Below the pieces are notes generated by a model. The model was given only the letters and a program-made list of their open reading frames with translations. It was not told where the DNA came from and made no database searches. The translations under genes and the position numbers were made by a program. Positions 33,996-43,191 of a stretch of 49,604 bases of DNA are shown here, piece after piece; position 1 is the first letter of the stretch; every line of letters begins with the position of its first letter. The stretch comes from Actinomycetes bacterium (GTDB lineage Bacteria; Actinomycetota; Acidimicrobiia; Acidimicrobiales; Palsa-688), in the NCBI GenBank assembly GCA_021811865.1, contig JAKAQB010000021.1:1-49604 (forward strand). The letters run 5' to 3'.

Positions 33996-34488
33996 AACTT
34001 CATCAACCGTGCGCCGCATCCCCGTGCTCGAGGCCCTCTTCGCTCGCCCGGTCACCGAGGCGGCCCCGCCACCGGCTAGGCACGAGGCGCCGGCGCGCTT
34101 CCCGGGCTCGGCGCAGCTACGCCACGTCGACGCCGGCTCCTGCAACGGCTGCGAGGTGGAGATCGCCCAGGCGTTCGCCCCGGTCTGCGACGCCGGGCGC
34201 TTCGGCATCCGCCTGGTGGCGTCCCCCCGCCATGCCGACGGCCTGCTCGTCACCGGGGTAGTGACGAGGAACATGGCGACGCCGCTGCGCAAGACGCTCG
34301 AGGCCGTGCCCCGGCCACGGGTCGTCGTCGCCTGCGGCGACTGCGCCGTGGACGGCGGGGTGTTCGCCGGCGCCTACGGCGTCATCGGGCCGGTCGGCGA
34401 CGTTGTACCCGTCGACGTCGAGATCCCGGGCTGTCCGCCGGATCCCACGGCGATCACCGAGGCGTTGCGGGGGCTCACTGGGCGTTGA
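33991..34488 (+). CDS. NuoB/HycG-like [4Fe-4S] small subunit of the hydrogenase-related complex
   Basis: This 165-residue protein is the electron-transfer subunit next to the large subunit. The cysteines of the N2-type cluster are present: GSCNGCEVEIAQAF, VACGDCAVDGGVF and EIPGCPPDP. The start is ATG at 33991 or GTG at 34009; neither has a clear ribosome-binding site, so a leaderless message is possible. It is the first gene of a six-gene operon and corresponds in position to Rv0082 of M. tuberculosis. Its stop overlaps the next start (TTGA). Confidence 0.88.
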   Translation: MITSSTVRRIPVLEALFARPVTEAAPPPARHEAPARFPGSAQLRHVDAGSCNGCEVEIAQAFAPVCDAGRFGIRLVASPRHADGLLVTGVVTRNMATPLRKTLEAVPRPRVVVACGDCAVDGGVFAGAYGVIGPVGDVVPVDVEIPGCPPDPTAITEALRGLTGR

Positions 34489-36503
34489 GCGCGACGGCGT
34501 ACCTCATCGGCCTCGGCGCCGCCGGCGCCGCGGCCCTGCTCGGCGCGGTCCTGCCTGCCCGGCACCGCCTCGTCGGCGCCGGTGTACTCTCCGCTACCGG
34601 GTGCGTGGCGGCGCTCGCCGGCGCCGGCCAGGTGCTCGTCTCGGGGCACTCCTTCAGCCTGCACACGACCGAGGTCCTCCCGCTCACCGGCATCGACCTC
34701 ACCCTCGACCCGCTCGGGGCCCTGTTCGTCGCGGTCACCGCGGTGATGGGGCTGGCGGCCTCGTGCTACTCCGTCGGCTACGGCGCCCACGGCGCGCCGA
34801 GCCGCACCGCGACGGCGATGCTGCCGGCGTTCCTCGCGACGGTGCTCCTCGTCCCGGCCGCCGCGAGCGTGGCGAGCTTCATGGTGGCCTGGGAGCTGAT
34901 GGCCCTCACCTCGCTGCTCGCGCTGCTCGCCGATCACCGATGGCGTCCCGAGACCCGCGACGCCGCGCAGTGGTACGCGGCGATGACCCACGTCGGCGCA
35001 GCCGCGATCCTCCTCGGTCTCGTGCTGCTCGCCACCCACGCCGGCGGCCAGAGCTTCGCAACCATCGCCGCCCACCACCGGTACCTGTCGGTGCCGCTCA
35101 AGTCGGTGGTGTTCTTGCTGATCCTCATCGGCTTCACCTCCAAAGCGGGGGCGGTGCCGCTGCACGTCTGGCTGCCCCGCGCCCATCCCGAGGCTCCGAG
35201 CCCGGTCTCCGCCCTGATGTCCGGCACGATGGTCAATCTCGGCGTCTACGGCATCCTGCGCGTCGGCGAGGACCTGCTCGGCGGTGGGGAACTGTGGTGG
35301 TGGCTCCTTGTCGCCGCCCTCGGGGTCGCCTCGGCCTTCTTCGGGGCGCTGCACGCCGCGGCCAGCACCGACCTGAAGCGCCTGCTCGCCTACTCGACGG
35401 TCGACAACGTCGGCCTCGTCCTCGTCGGGGTGGGCGCAGCCGGGGCGCTCGACGCCGGCGGCGAGCGCCTCCTCGCCGGGCTGGTGCTCCTCGCTGCCCT
35501 CTTCCACCTGGTGAACCACGCCCTGTTCAAGGGCACCCTGTTCCTCGGTGCCGGCGCCGTCCAGCACGCGGCCGGCACCCGAGACCTCGACCGCCTGGGC
35601 GGCCTCGCGAGGAGGATGCCCGCCACCGCCGTCTTCTTCGGCATCGGGGCGCTCGCGATCAGCGCCATCCCAGGATTGAACGGCTTTGCCAGCGAGTGGC
35701 TGCTCCTCCAAGGGCTCCTCCACGGCTTCTCCTCCCACTCTGCGGTCACCGAGGCCGCCCTCTTGGCCGGGGTCACGGCCCTTGCAATCACCGGAGGGCT
35801 CACCGCGACGGCGTTCGTAAAGGCGCTCGGGGTGAGCTTCCTCGGCCAGCCCCGCAGCGAGGGGGCCCGGGACGCCCACGAGGTCGGACCTTCGATGCTG
35901 GCCGGCATGGGCATCCTCGCCGCCGGGTGCGTGGTGCTCGGCGTCATCCCCGGCGTGGCGCTCCCGGTCCTCGGGCGCGCCGCGTCCGCCGGGCTCGCCG
36001 GCGGCGCGCCGCAGGCGCTGCGTTCCGGGTTCGGCCTCGATCTCGCCTCCCTGCACGGCGCGATCGACCCGGCCCTGCTCGTCGCCGGCCTTCTCGCCGG
36101 GACTCTCGTCGCCTGGGGTGCGCTGCGGCTCGTCCCCCGGTCCGCGGAGCTGCGACGGGCACGGCGGGCCGAGGCATGGGGATGCGGGCGGGAGCTGCAG
36201 ACCGCCCGCATGGAGATCACCGCCACGTCCTTTGCCGAGCCGCTCCAGCGGGTGTTCGCCGACGTGCTGCGACCCGACCACGACCTCGAGGTCACCCACG
36301 CCACCGAGTCCCGGTACTTCCCCGAGGCGATCTCCTTCCACCAGCGGGTCGACGACGCCATCGAGCGCGTGGTCTACCGGCCCGTGATCAGCGCCGTCTC
36401 TTGGTGGGGGCGCTTGGCGCGCCGGGTCCCCAACGGCAGCGTGCACCGCTACCTCGCCTTCGGCTTCGCCGCGCTCGTGGTTGTCCTGGTCGTCCTCGCG
36501 TGA
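34485..36503 (+). CDS. hyfB: HyfB/NuoL-like proton-pumping membrane subunit
   Basis: This 672-residue polytopic antiporter-like subunit has about fourteen or more hydrophobic helices. Characteristic pieces are FMVAWELMALTSLLALLADH (conserved Glu), GFTSKAGAVPLHVWLPRAHP (conserved Lys region) and AYSTVDNVGLVLVGVGAAGA. The C-terminal extension ends with a single helix (VHRYLAFGFAALVVVLVVLA), as in HyfB. The start is a TTG overlapping the upstream stop. It equals Rv0083 in gene order. Proton or Na+ translocation is inferred from the family. Confidence 0.88.
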   Translation: MSATAYLIGLGAAGAAALLGAVLPARHRLVGAGVLSATGCVAALAGAGQVLVSGHSFSLHTTEVLPLTGIDLTLDPLGALFVAVTAVMGLAASCYSVGYGAHGAPSRTATAMLPAFLATVLLVPAAASVASFMVAWELMALTSLLALLADHRWRPETRDAAQWYAAMTHVGAAAILLGLVLLATHAGGQSFATIAAHHRYLSVPLKSVVFLLILIGFTSKAGAVPLHVWLPRAHPEAPSPVSALMSGTMVNLGVYGILRVGEDLLGGGELWWWLLVAALGVASAFFGALHAAASTDLKRLLAYSTVDNVGLVLVGVGAAGALDAGGERLLAGLVLLAALFHLVNHALFKGTLFLGAGAVQHAAGTRDLDRLGGLARRMPATAVFFGIGALAISAIPGLNGFASEWLLLQGLLHGFSSHSAVTEAALLAGVTALAITGGLTATAFVKALGVSFLGQPRSEGARDAHEVGPSMLAGMGILAAGCVVLGVIPGVALPVLGRAASAGLAGGAPQALRSGFGLDLASLHGAIDPALLVAGLLAGTLVAWGALRLVPRSAELRRARRAEAWGCGRELQTARMEITATSFAEPLQRVFADVLRPDHDLEVTHATESRYFPEAISFHQRVDDAIERVVYRPVISAVSWWGRLARRVPNGSVHRYLAFGFAALVVVLVVLA

Positions 36504-37486
36504 CCGGGGTGCTCGCGACGCTGGGCACCGCGAGCCCAGGCCTATGGGAGAGGATCGGCGAGTCGGTCCTCCAGGTGGCAGCGGTCGCCCTCGGCGGGCC
36601 GCTGCTGCTGGGCCTGATGGCGAGGGTCCGGGCCCGGGCCGAGGGCCGCGTCGGTCCCCCGCTCACCCAGGGGATCCTGGACCTGCGCAAGCTGGTGCGA
36701 AAGGAGTCGATCAGGGCCGAGCACACGAGCGCCGTGGCCGCTCTGGCGCCGCTCGTGCTCGTCAGCTCCGCTGCGGTGGCTGCCGCCGTCACCCCGCTCG
36801 TCACCAACCGCCCGGTCATGGCCGGTGGTGCCGACGTCTTCGCCGTCGTCTACCTCCTCCTCACGGGATCGGTCGCGCTCGCCCTCGGCGGCCTCGACGC
36901 CGGCACCGCGTTCGGCGGCATGGGGGCGAGCCGGGCCATGACCGTCGGGGCCATCTCCGAGCCGGCCCTCCTCGTCGGGATCCTCGCTCTCGCCGTCCAG
37001 GCCCGCACCTCGAACCTGCCGGGCATCGTCGCCGCGAGCCTCGCCCACCCCGGATGGCTCGCCAGCCCGCAGCGGCTCCTCGCGCTCGTCGCCCTCGTCG
37101 TCGTGGTCATCGCCGAGACCGGCCGCATCCCGGTCGACAACCCGTACACCCACCTCGAGCTCACCATGATCCACGAGGCGATGGTCCTCGAGCACGCGGG
37201 ACCCGACCTCGCCCTCGTCACGCTGGGCGAGTCGATGCGCCTCGCCCTCCTCCTCGGGCTCGTCGCCAACCTGTTCTTCCCCTGGGGCGTCGACGCCTCC
37301 GGCGGCGGGCTCGCCCTGCTGGTCGCCCTCGTCGTGCTCGGCGCCAAGACGGCCGCCCTCGCCGGGATGATCGCCCTGGTCGAGATCTCGACGGCCAAGC
37401 TCCGCCTCTTCCGGGTCCCCGAGCTGCTCGCCGGCGGCTTCGTCCTCGCCGTCGTGGCGGTCACGGCCGGCCTGGTGACGAGATGA
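36500..37486 (+). CDS. hycD: HyfC/HycD/NuoH-like membrane subunit
   Basis: The product has 328 residues and about eight helices. The quinone-site subunit signature is visible: RAEGRVGPPLTQGILDLRKL near residue 47 and AETGRIPVDNPYTHLELTMI near 210, with EHAG after it. It anchors the hydrophilic arm to the membrane. The GTG start overlaps the previous stop by four bases, and the stop overlaps the next ATG. Confidence 0.9.
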   Translation: MTGVLATLGTASPGLWERIGESVLQVAAVALGGPLLLGLMARVRARAEGRVGPPLTQGILDLRKLVRKESIRAEHTSAVAALAPLVLVSSAAVAAAVTPLVTNRPVMAGGADVFAVVYLLLTGSVALALGGLDAGTAFGGMGASRAMTVGAISEPALLVGILALAVQARTSNLPGIVAASLAHPGWLASPQRLLALVALVVVVIAETGRIPVDNPYTHLELTMIHEAMVLEHAGPDLALVTLGESMRLALLLGLVANLFFPWGVDASGGGLALLVALVVLGAKTAALAGMIALVEISTAKLRLFRVPELLAGGFVLAVVAVTAGLVTR

Positions 37487-38142
37487 GGTCTGGCGCCGCG
37501 CTCGACGTGGTGGGGCTGGCCGCCGGTGTCGTCCTCGCCGGTGCGGTCCTCGCCCTGTGGCGAAGGGACCTCCGAGCCTTGATCTCGGTGCTCACGCTCC
37601 AAGGCGTAGCCCTTGCCACGCTGGCCGGCGTGCTCGCCGTCCACGATGGTGACGTCGGCCTCGGCGTCGTCGCCGCCGTGGTGCTCGTCGCCAAGGGGCT
37701 CCTCATCCCCGGACTGCTCGCCCGGGTGGTCCGCGCAGACCCGGGGAGCCGGGAGACCGCCCCGCTCGTGAACGTCCCGGCCTCCCTCGTCACCGCGGCA
37801 GTCCTCGTCGTCCTCTCCTACCTCGTCGCCGGCCCGCTCACCACGCTCTTCCCCGGCCCGCTCACCCGCCTCGCCCCGCTCGGGCTCGCCACGGTGCTCG
37901 TCGGGTTCTTCGTCCTCGTCACGAGAAGGAAGGCCGTCTCCCAGATCGTCGGGCTGCTGCTCGTCGACAACGGGGTCGCGCTCGTCGCCTTCCTCCTCAC
38001 CGCCGGGGTGCCGCTCCTGGTCGAGCTCGGCGCCTCGTTGGACGTCCTGCTGGTCGTGGTCGTGCTCCAGGTGCTCGCCACCACGATGCGCGCCCGTTTC
38101 GGCCACATCGACCTCGACCAGCTCCGGGAGCTCCACGACTGA
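37483..38142 (+). CDS. hyfE: HyfE/HycP-like membrane subunit
   Basis: This 219-residue protein has about six to seven helices and includes a NuoK-like core (SQIVGLLLVDNGVALVAFLL). The C-terminal FGHIDLDQLRELHD tail is typical of HyfE proteins. It is joined to both neighbours by overlapping codons (ATGA upstream, TGATG downstream) and matches hycP (Rv0085) in position. Confidence 0.86.
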   Translation: MRSGAALDVVGLAAGVVLAGAVLALWRRDLRALISVLTLQGVALATLAGVLAVHDGDVGLGVVAAVVLVAKGLLIPGLLARVVRADPGSRETAPLVNVPASLVTAAVLVVLSYLVAGPLTTLFPGPLTRLAPLGLATVLVGFFVLVTRRKAVSQIVGLLLVDNGVALVAFLLTAGVPLLVELGASLDVLLVVVVLQVLATTMRARFGHIDLDQLRELHD

Positions 38143-39602
38143 TGCTGCTCGTCGCCATCGTCTCCGTCCCCCTCGTCGCCGGCCTCCTCGGCGTCGCCAT
38201 CTCCTGGCGCCGAACGGTGGGTTGGGTGATGGTCGCCGCCAACGCTACCGTGCTCGGCCTCGGGGTCACCCTCTGCGTCGAGACCGACCACCACCACGTG
38301 GCCGGCGGGCTCAACGGAGCGCTTCGCGCCGATGCGCTGAGCGCCTTCATGGTCATCGTCATCGGCACCATCTCGCTGCTGGCGTCGATCCAGTCGATCC
38401 GCTACTTGGAGGCGGAGATCGCCCGCGGCGAGCACGGCCGCCGCCACGCCTCGCTCTACAGCCTCCTCGTCCAGGTCTTCGTGGCCTGCATGCTCGCCGC
38501 TGTGCTCTCTGCCAACCTCGGGGCGCTGTGGGTGGCGGTCGAGGCGACGACGATCGCCACGACCTTCCTCGTCGGGCACCGCCGCAGCGACAAGGCGCTC
38601 GAGGCCTCGTGGAAGTACGTGCTCATCTGCTCGGTCGGCATCGCGCTGGCGTTCTTGGGCACCGTGCTCGTCTACTTCGCCGCCCTCCACGCCCCCGACC
38701 ATCCCACGGGCGCCTCGGTCCTCGACTGGACCTCGCTCATGCACGCCTCGCGCCACCTCGACCCCGGCGTGGTCCGCCTTGCCATGGCGCTCCTCGTCTT
38801 GGGCTATGGCACCAAGGTCGGCCTTGCCCCCTTGCACAGCTGGCTCCCCGACGCCCACAGCCAGGCCCCCGCCCCGGTGTCGGCGCTCATGTCCGGGGTG
38901 CTGCTCACCGTCGCCTTCTACGCGCTCTTGCGGTTCAAGGCGGTCGCCGACGCCGCCCTCGGAGTGGACTTCAGCCGCACCCTACTCGTCATCGTCGGCC
39001 TCGCCTCCCTCCTCGTCGCCGCCTCACTGCTGCTCACCCAGCGCGACGTGAAGCGCATGCTCGCCTACCACAGCATCGAGCACATGGGCCTCATCGCCTT
39101 GGGGGCGGCCGCGGGAACGACGCTCGCCATCGCTGCGGTGCTGCTGCACATCCTGGGCCACGGGCTCGCCAAGGCTGTGCTCTTCCTCGCCTCGGGCGAG
39201 ATCCTGCTCGTCGAAGGCACGAGCGAGATCGAGAAGATCCCTTCCCTCCTCGCCCGCCGTCCGCTGCTTGGGGGGATCTTCGGCTTCGGCCTCGTCGCCC
39301 TCTTGGGCCTGCCGCCGTTCAGCCTGTTCGTGAGCGAGCTCAACATGATCCGCGGCGAGATCGCAGTCGGCCTCGGCTGGGCGGCCGCCTTGTCGCTCGT
39401 GGCGATGGCGGTCATCTTCGCCGCCGTCATGGCCCACGGCCGCCACCTCCTCCTCGGCGGGCAGGGTGCCACGCCCTCGGCCACGTCACGGCTCGTCGGG
39501 ATCCCCCTCGTCGGGGGCCTTGTGGCCTGTGCCTTCTTCGGGCTCTCCGCCTGGCCGCTCCAGTCGCTCCTATACGCCGCTGCCCGAGTGGTGGTCCGGT
39601 GA
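38142..39602 (+). CDS. hyfF: HyfF/HycQ/NuoN-like membrane subunit
   Basis: This second antiporter-like subunit has 486 residues. GYGTKVGLAPLHSWLPDAHS and RDVKRMLAYHSIEHMGLIAL carry the conserved Lys/His residues of the ion channel. The EASWKYVLICSVGIALAFLG helix is typical of HyfF. The presence of two antiporter-like subunits suggests strong coupling of redox chemistry to ion translocation. Confidence 0.9.
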   Translation: MLLVAIVSVPLVAGLLGVAISWRRTVGWVMVAANATVLGLGVTLCVETDHHHVAGGLNGALRADALSAFMVIVIGTISLLASIQSIRYLEAEIARGEHGRRHASLYSLLVQVFVACMLAAVLSANLGALWVAVEATTIATTFLVGHRRSDKALEASWKYVLICSVGIALAFLGTVLVYFAALHAPDHPTGASVLDWTSLMHASRHLDPGVVRLAMALLVLGYGTKVGLAPLHSWLPDAHSQAPAPVSALMSGVLLTVAFYALLRFKAVADAALGVDFSRTLLVIVGLASLLVAASLLLTQRDVKRMLAYHSIEHMGLIALGAAAGTTLAIAAVLLHILGHGLAKAVLFLASGEILLVEGTSEIEKIPSLLARRPLLGGIFGFGLVALLGLPPFSLFVSELNMIRGEIAVGLGWAAALSLVAMAVIFAAVMAHGRHLLLGGQGATPSATSRLVGIPLVGGLVACAFFGLSAWPLQSLLYAAARVVVR

Positions 39603-41104
39603 CCCTGCGAGCGCAGGGCACTCCCGTGGCGGTGCGCACGAGCGACCTCGTCGCCGCCGCGGAGCTGCCTGAGCGAGCCAGTGCGCTGCTCGGCGCGGGG
39701 TTCCGTCTCGCCCTCGTCGCCGGCCACGACGACGGGCACGGCCTGCGGGTGGTCTACGTCTTCTGCGCCGGGCCGCCCGACCGCCGCGTCGAGCTCCAGG
39801 TCCGCCTCGACCCCGGCCACCCCGCCGTCCCCTCTCTCGCTCCTCTGTCCTTTCCCGCCAGCCGCTTCGAGCGCGAGCTTGCCGATCTGTTCGGCGTCGA
39901 ACCGGTCGGCCATCCCTTCCTCCGCCCCCTCGTGCGCCACCAGCACTGGCCGACCGACTGGCACCCGATGCGCCGCGACGCCGGCCCGGCGCCCCCGATG
40001 CGCGTCGACACCGAGCCGTTCCCCTTCGTTGCCGTCGAAGGCCCCGGCGTCTACGAGATCCCCGTCGGCCCGGTCCACGCCGGGATGATCGAGCCCGGCC
40101 ACTTCCGCTTCTCTGTCATGGGCGAGACGATCCTCAAAATGAAGGCCCGACTGTGGTTCGTCCACCGTGGCATCGAGAAGCTCTTCGAGGGCCGCTTCGC
40201 CACCGACGGCGTCGTCCTCGCAGAGCGCATCTCGGGGGATACCGCAGCCGGCCACGGTCTCGCCTACTGCCTCGCCGTCGAAGACGCCCTGCGCATCGAG
40301 GTCCCCCACGACGCCCAGCTGCTGCGGGCGCTCGTGGTGGAGCTGGAGCGGATCACCAACCACGTGGCCGACATCGGGGCGCTCTGCAACGACGTCGGCT
40401 TCGGCGTTGCCCAGGCCCGCGCCCTGACGCTTCGCGAGCAGCTCCTGCGCCTCGCCGCCGAGGTCACCGGCCACCGCCTGTTGCGCGGCGCCATCCGCCC
40501 CGGTGCGGCAAGGCTGGACCGCCTCCCAACCAAGGCCGAGCTGACCGAGGTTGCGGGGCGGGTCGACGAGCTCGTCGGGCTCGCCACCTCCAACACCGTG
40601 GTGATGGACCGCTTCGGGGGAACGGGCGTCTTGTCACGTCGCGACGCCGAGGCGATCGGGGTGCTCGGGGTCGTCGCCCGGGCGTCCGGGCTCGCCGTCG
40701 ACGCCCGCGTGGCGCACCCGTGCTGCGAGCTCGGGACCGACCTTGTGCCGGTCGTCGAGGAGGACGGCGACGTGTTGGCGCGCTTCTCGGTCCGGGTCCG
40801 TGAGATCTCCGCGTCGCTGCGCCTCGTGGCCGACCTCGCCGGGCGTGTCTGGTCGCTCGATGCGAGCGGCGGGGACCTTCCCCGACGTGGCGGATCGGGG
40901 CTCGGGATCGTCGAGGCCTGGCGCGGCACGATCGTCCACCGGGTCGAGGTCGACGCCGACGGGCGCCTCACCCGTGCCAAGGTCGTCGACCCTTCCTTCC
41001 TCACCTGGCCGGCCCTGTCGGTCGCGCTCGCCGACACGATCGTCCCCGACTTCCCCCTCGCCAACAAGAGCTTCAACCTCTCCTACGCCGGCAACGACCT
41101 ATGA
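39599..41104 (+). CDS. hycE: HycE-like large subunit (NuoC-NuoD fusion) without NiFe ligands
   Basis: This 501-residue fusion has an N-terminal NuoC-like part (ERELADLFGVEPVGHPFLRP) and a C-terminal NuoD/hydrogenase-large part (GPVHAGMIEPGHFRF, RLWFVHRGIEKLFEGR). In true NiFe enzymes the N-terminal motif is RxCGxCxxxH; here it reads ERISGDTAAGHG, with both cysteines replaced. The usual C-terminal DPCxxC is also absent; the end reads FNLSYAGNDL, with no cleavable tail. The subunit therefore belongs to the Ehr (energy-converting hydrogenase-related) group and should not hold a NiFe centre. The GTG start overlaps the previous stop. Confidence 0.9.
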   Translation: MTLRAQGTPVAVRTSDLVAAAELPERASALLGAGFRLALVAGHDDGHGLRVVYVFCAGPPDRRVELQVRLDPGHPAVPSLAPLSFPASRFERELADLFGVEPVGHPFLRPLVRHQHWPTDWHPMRRDAGPAPPMRVDTEPFPFVAVEGPGVYEIPVGPVHAGMIEPGHFRFSVMGETILKMKARLWFVHRGIEKLFEGRFATDGVVLAERISGDTAAGHGLAYCLAVEDALRIEVPHDAQLLRALVVELERITNHVADIGALCNDVGFGVAQARALTLREQLLRLAAEVTGHRLLRGAIRPGAARLDRLPTKAELTEVAGRVDELVGLATSNTVVMDRFGGTGVLSRRDAEAIGVLGVVARASGLAVDARVAHPCCELGTDLVPVVEEDGDVLARFSVRVREISASLRLVADLAGRVWSLDASGGDLPRRGGSGLGIVEAWRGTIVHRVEVDADGRLTRAKVVDPSFLTWPALSVALADTIVPDFPLANKSFNLSYAGNDL

Positions 41105-41156
41105 GGACGCCCAACCCTCTCGCCCCGTGCGCCGGCAACGCGCGGGAGGCGTCACG

Positions 41157-42569
41157 ATGAAAGCTCCTAGCGCCTCGTTCTCGGTCACCCTGCGCATCGC
41201 CCTCGACGACGCCCGCCAGATCGGAACCGTCACCGCGACGATCACCGAGCTCGGCGCTCGTGTCGTCGCGCTCGACGTTGTCGAGTCCCACGCCGACGAG
41301 CGCGGGGACGAGATCGTCTTCGACGTGACCTGCCACGCCGTCGACGAGGACCACGCCGCTCGCCTCCGCCGGGCGATCGAGGAGATCGGCGGCGCCCGAG
41401 TGCGGGCCGTGAGCGACCGCACCATGCTCGTCCACCTCGGCGGGCTCATCACCGTAAACCCGAAGGTGCCGCTCAAGACCCGCGACGACCTGTCCATGGC
41501 CTACACCCCGGGCGTCGCCCGGGTCTGCCAGGCGATCGTCGCCGACCCCGCGGCGGCGCGCAACCTCACCATCAAGCGCAACAGCGTCGCCGTCGTCACC
41601 GACGGCTCGGCCGTCCTCGGCCTCGGCGACCTCGGCGCCGCCGCGGCGCTGCCCGTGATGGAGGGCAAGGCGGCGCTGTTCCAGCACTTCGGCGGGGTCG
41701 ACGCCTGGCCGGTGTGCATCGACAGCCACGACGTCGACGAGATCGTCCGCACGGTCGAGCTGATCGCCCCCTCCTACGGCGGGATCAACCTGGAGGACAT
41801 CGCCGCGCCCCGCTGCTTTGCAATCGAGCGGCGCCTGCGTGCCAGCCTCGACATCCCGGTCTTCCACGACGACCAGCACGGCACCGCCATCGTGGTGCTG
41901 GCCGGCCTCGTGAACGCCCTCCGGGTGGTGGGCAAGGCGCTCGGTGAGGTCCGGGCGGTGGTGCTCGGGGTCGGCGCGGCGGGCACGGCCATCACCCGAC
42001 TGCTGGTCGCGGCCGGGATCGGGGACGTGACCGCCGTCGACCGCCAGGGCATCCTCACCCCGGCGACCCCCGGCCTCGACGACGACCGGGCATGGATCGC
42101 CGCCCACACCAACCTCGCCCGGCGCACCGGCAGCCTCACCGACGCCCTGGCCGGCGCCGACATCCTCGTCGGGGTATCCGGCGCCGGGCTCGTGACCGCC
42201 GAGCACCTTGCCTCGATGGGCGAGCACGCCATCGTCTTCGCCCTCGCCAATCCCGACCCCGAGGTCGACCCGGCCGTCGCCCGCCGGCATGCCGCCATCG
42301 TCGCCACCGGGCGCAGCGACCAGCCGAACCAGATCAACAACGTGCTCGTGTTCCCCGGGTTCTTCCGCGGCCTCTTGCGCGCAGGCGCCGCCGCCACCAC
42401 CGAGCAGATGGAGCTGGCCACCGCCAGGGCGCTCGCCGGGGTCGTCGGCGACACCGAGCGGGCCGCCACCTACATCGTCCCGAGCGTCTTCAACCCTGCG
42501 GTCGTGCCGGCGGTCTCGGGCGCGGTCGAAGCGGCGGCCCGCCGGGACGCAGACCGCCCGCCTCCCTGA
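41157..42569 (+). CDS. NAD(P)-dependent malic enzyme with N-terminal ACT domain
   Basis: The ATG at 41157 has GGGAGG upstream and gives 470 residues. Residues 1-80 form an ACT regulatory domain ([20 protein letters not shown]). The catalytic part has [14 protein letters not shown], the Lys-containing [29 protein letters not shown] (metal and substrate site), the Rossmann glycine motif [10 protein letters not shown], and [12 protein letters not shown]. It decarboxylates malate to pyruvate. It follows the hydrogenase-like operon by 52 bases on the same strand. Bacterial malic enzymes with an ACT domain are known; the effector is not evident. Confidence 0.92.
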   Translation: MKAPSASFSVTLRIALDDARQIGTVTATITELGARVVALDVVESHADERGDEIVFDVTCHAVDEDHAARLRRAIEEIGGARVRAVSDRTMLVHLGGLITVNPKVPLKTRDDLSMAYTPGVARVCQAIVADPAAARNLTIKRNSVAVVTDGSAVLGLGDLGAAAALPVMEGKAALFQHFGGVDAWPVCIDSHDVDEIVRTVELIAPSYGGINLEDIAAPRCFAIERRLRASLDIPVFHDDQHGTAIVVLAGLVNALRVVGKALGEVRAVVLGVGAAGTAITRLLVAAGIGDVTAVDRQGILTPATPGLDDDRAWIAAHTNLARRTGSLTDALAGADILVGVSGAGLVTAEHLASMGEHAIVFALANPDPEVDPAVARRHAAIVATGRSDQPNQINNVLVFPGFFRGLLRAGAAATTEQMELATARALAGVVGDTERAATYIVPSVFNPAVVPAVSGAVEAAARRDADRPPP

Positions 42570-42693
42570 CCCCCGCTCTGCCCTTCCGCCCGGCCGCCGG
42601 GATCGCGGCGGAAGCAACCCGGTCCCTGGCGCCGCCCGGCTCCCTTTCTCGACGTACGCCCTCGGACATAGGCTCGCCGCTGCAGGTGCCGTC

Positions 42694-42990
42694 GTGACGG
42701 TGGTGATGGACGTGACCCAGCAGTACCTCGTCGGCGAGCTCTCGATCCTGGTCGGCGAGCTGCACCGCTCCGCGCGTGGGGCACGTCCGGACGGCATCGA
42801 AGAGCTACGCCGCGACGTAGAGCGCGCCGGTCCCGACCAGCTCGCAGCACTGGCCGCCGAGGCGATCGCCCACGCCGACAGGCTGTGCTGGGCGTCCCTC
42901 GAAGGCGGCGATCTCGCCGCCTTCCTCGGGCAGGCAGCAGTGGCCGCGGCGCTCGGCGACTTCACCCACGCCGCCCGCCTCGTCCCCTGA
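42694..42990 (+). CDS. Hypothetical small protein
   Basis: This 98-residue protein starts at GTG 42694 or ATG 42706. It is probably all-helical (QYLVGELSILVGELHRSARG, LAALAAEAIAHADRLCWASL) with no membrane segment. Codon third positions are GC-rich as in neighbouring genes. It lies between the malic enzyme and the sdh operon. No family is recognised. Confidence 0.5.
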   Translation: MTVVMDVTQQYLVGELSILVGELHRSARGARPDGIEELRRDVERAGPDQLAALAAEAIAHADRLCWASLEGGDLAAFLGQAAVAAALGDFTHAARLVP

Positions 42991-43133
42991 CGGCCGAGGC
43001 CCCCGCCCGCCGGGCAACCGGCGTCAGCGTGATCCGCCACCGCCCGGCGTCCTGCCCACCCTGACCCGCCGACGGCGCCGGCATGCGAGCCCACGAAGCG
43101 AGCCGGGCGCGCCTGCTAACCTTCCTACGATTT

Positions 43134-43156
43134 GATGATCTCGTTATGTCGTCATC
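43134..43156 (+). promoter_or_regulatory. Inverted repeat in the sdh promoter region
   Basis: GATGA-N13-TCATC lies in an AT-rich patch about 35-60 bases before the sdhC start, in otherwise very GC-rich DNA. ATGAC/GTCAT words recur nearby. It is a candidate operator or promoter region. Confidence 0.4.
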
Positions 43157-43191
43157 TCGTCATGGGATGAGCGCGTCTTGCGGAGGGAGCG

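Noticed and set aside
34485..41104. Calling the operon a formate hydrogenlyase or functional NiFe hydrogenase
   Set aside because: Both NiFe cysteine pairs are missing from the large subunit, there is no cleavable C-terminal tail, and no formate dehydrogenase or maturation genes are present.
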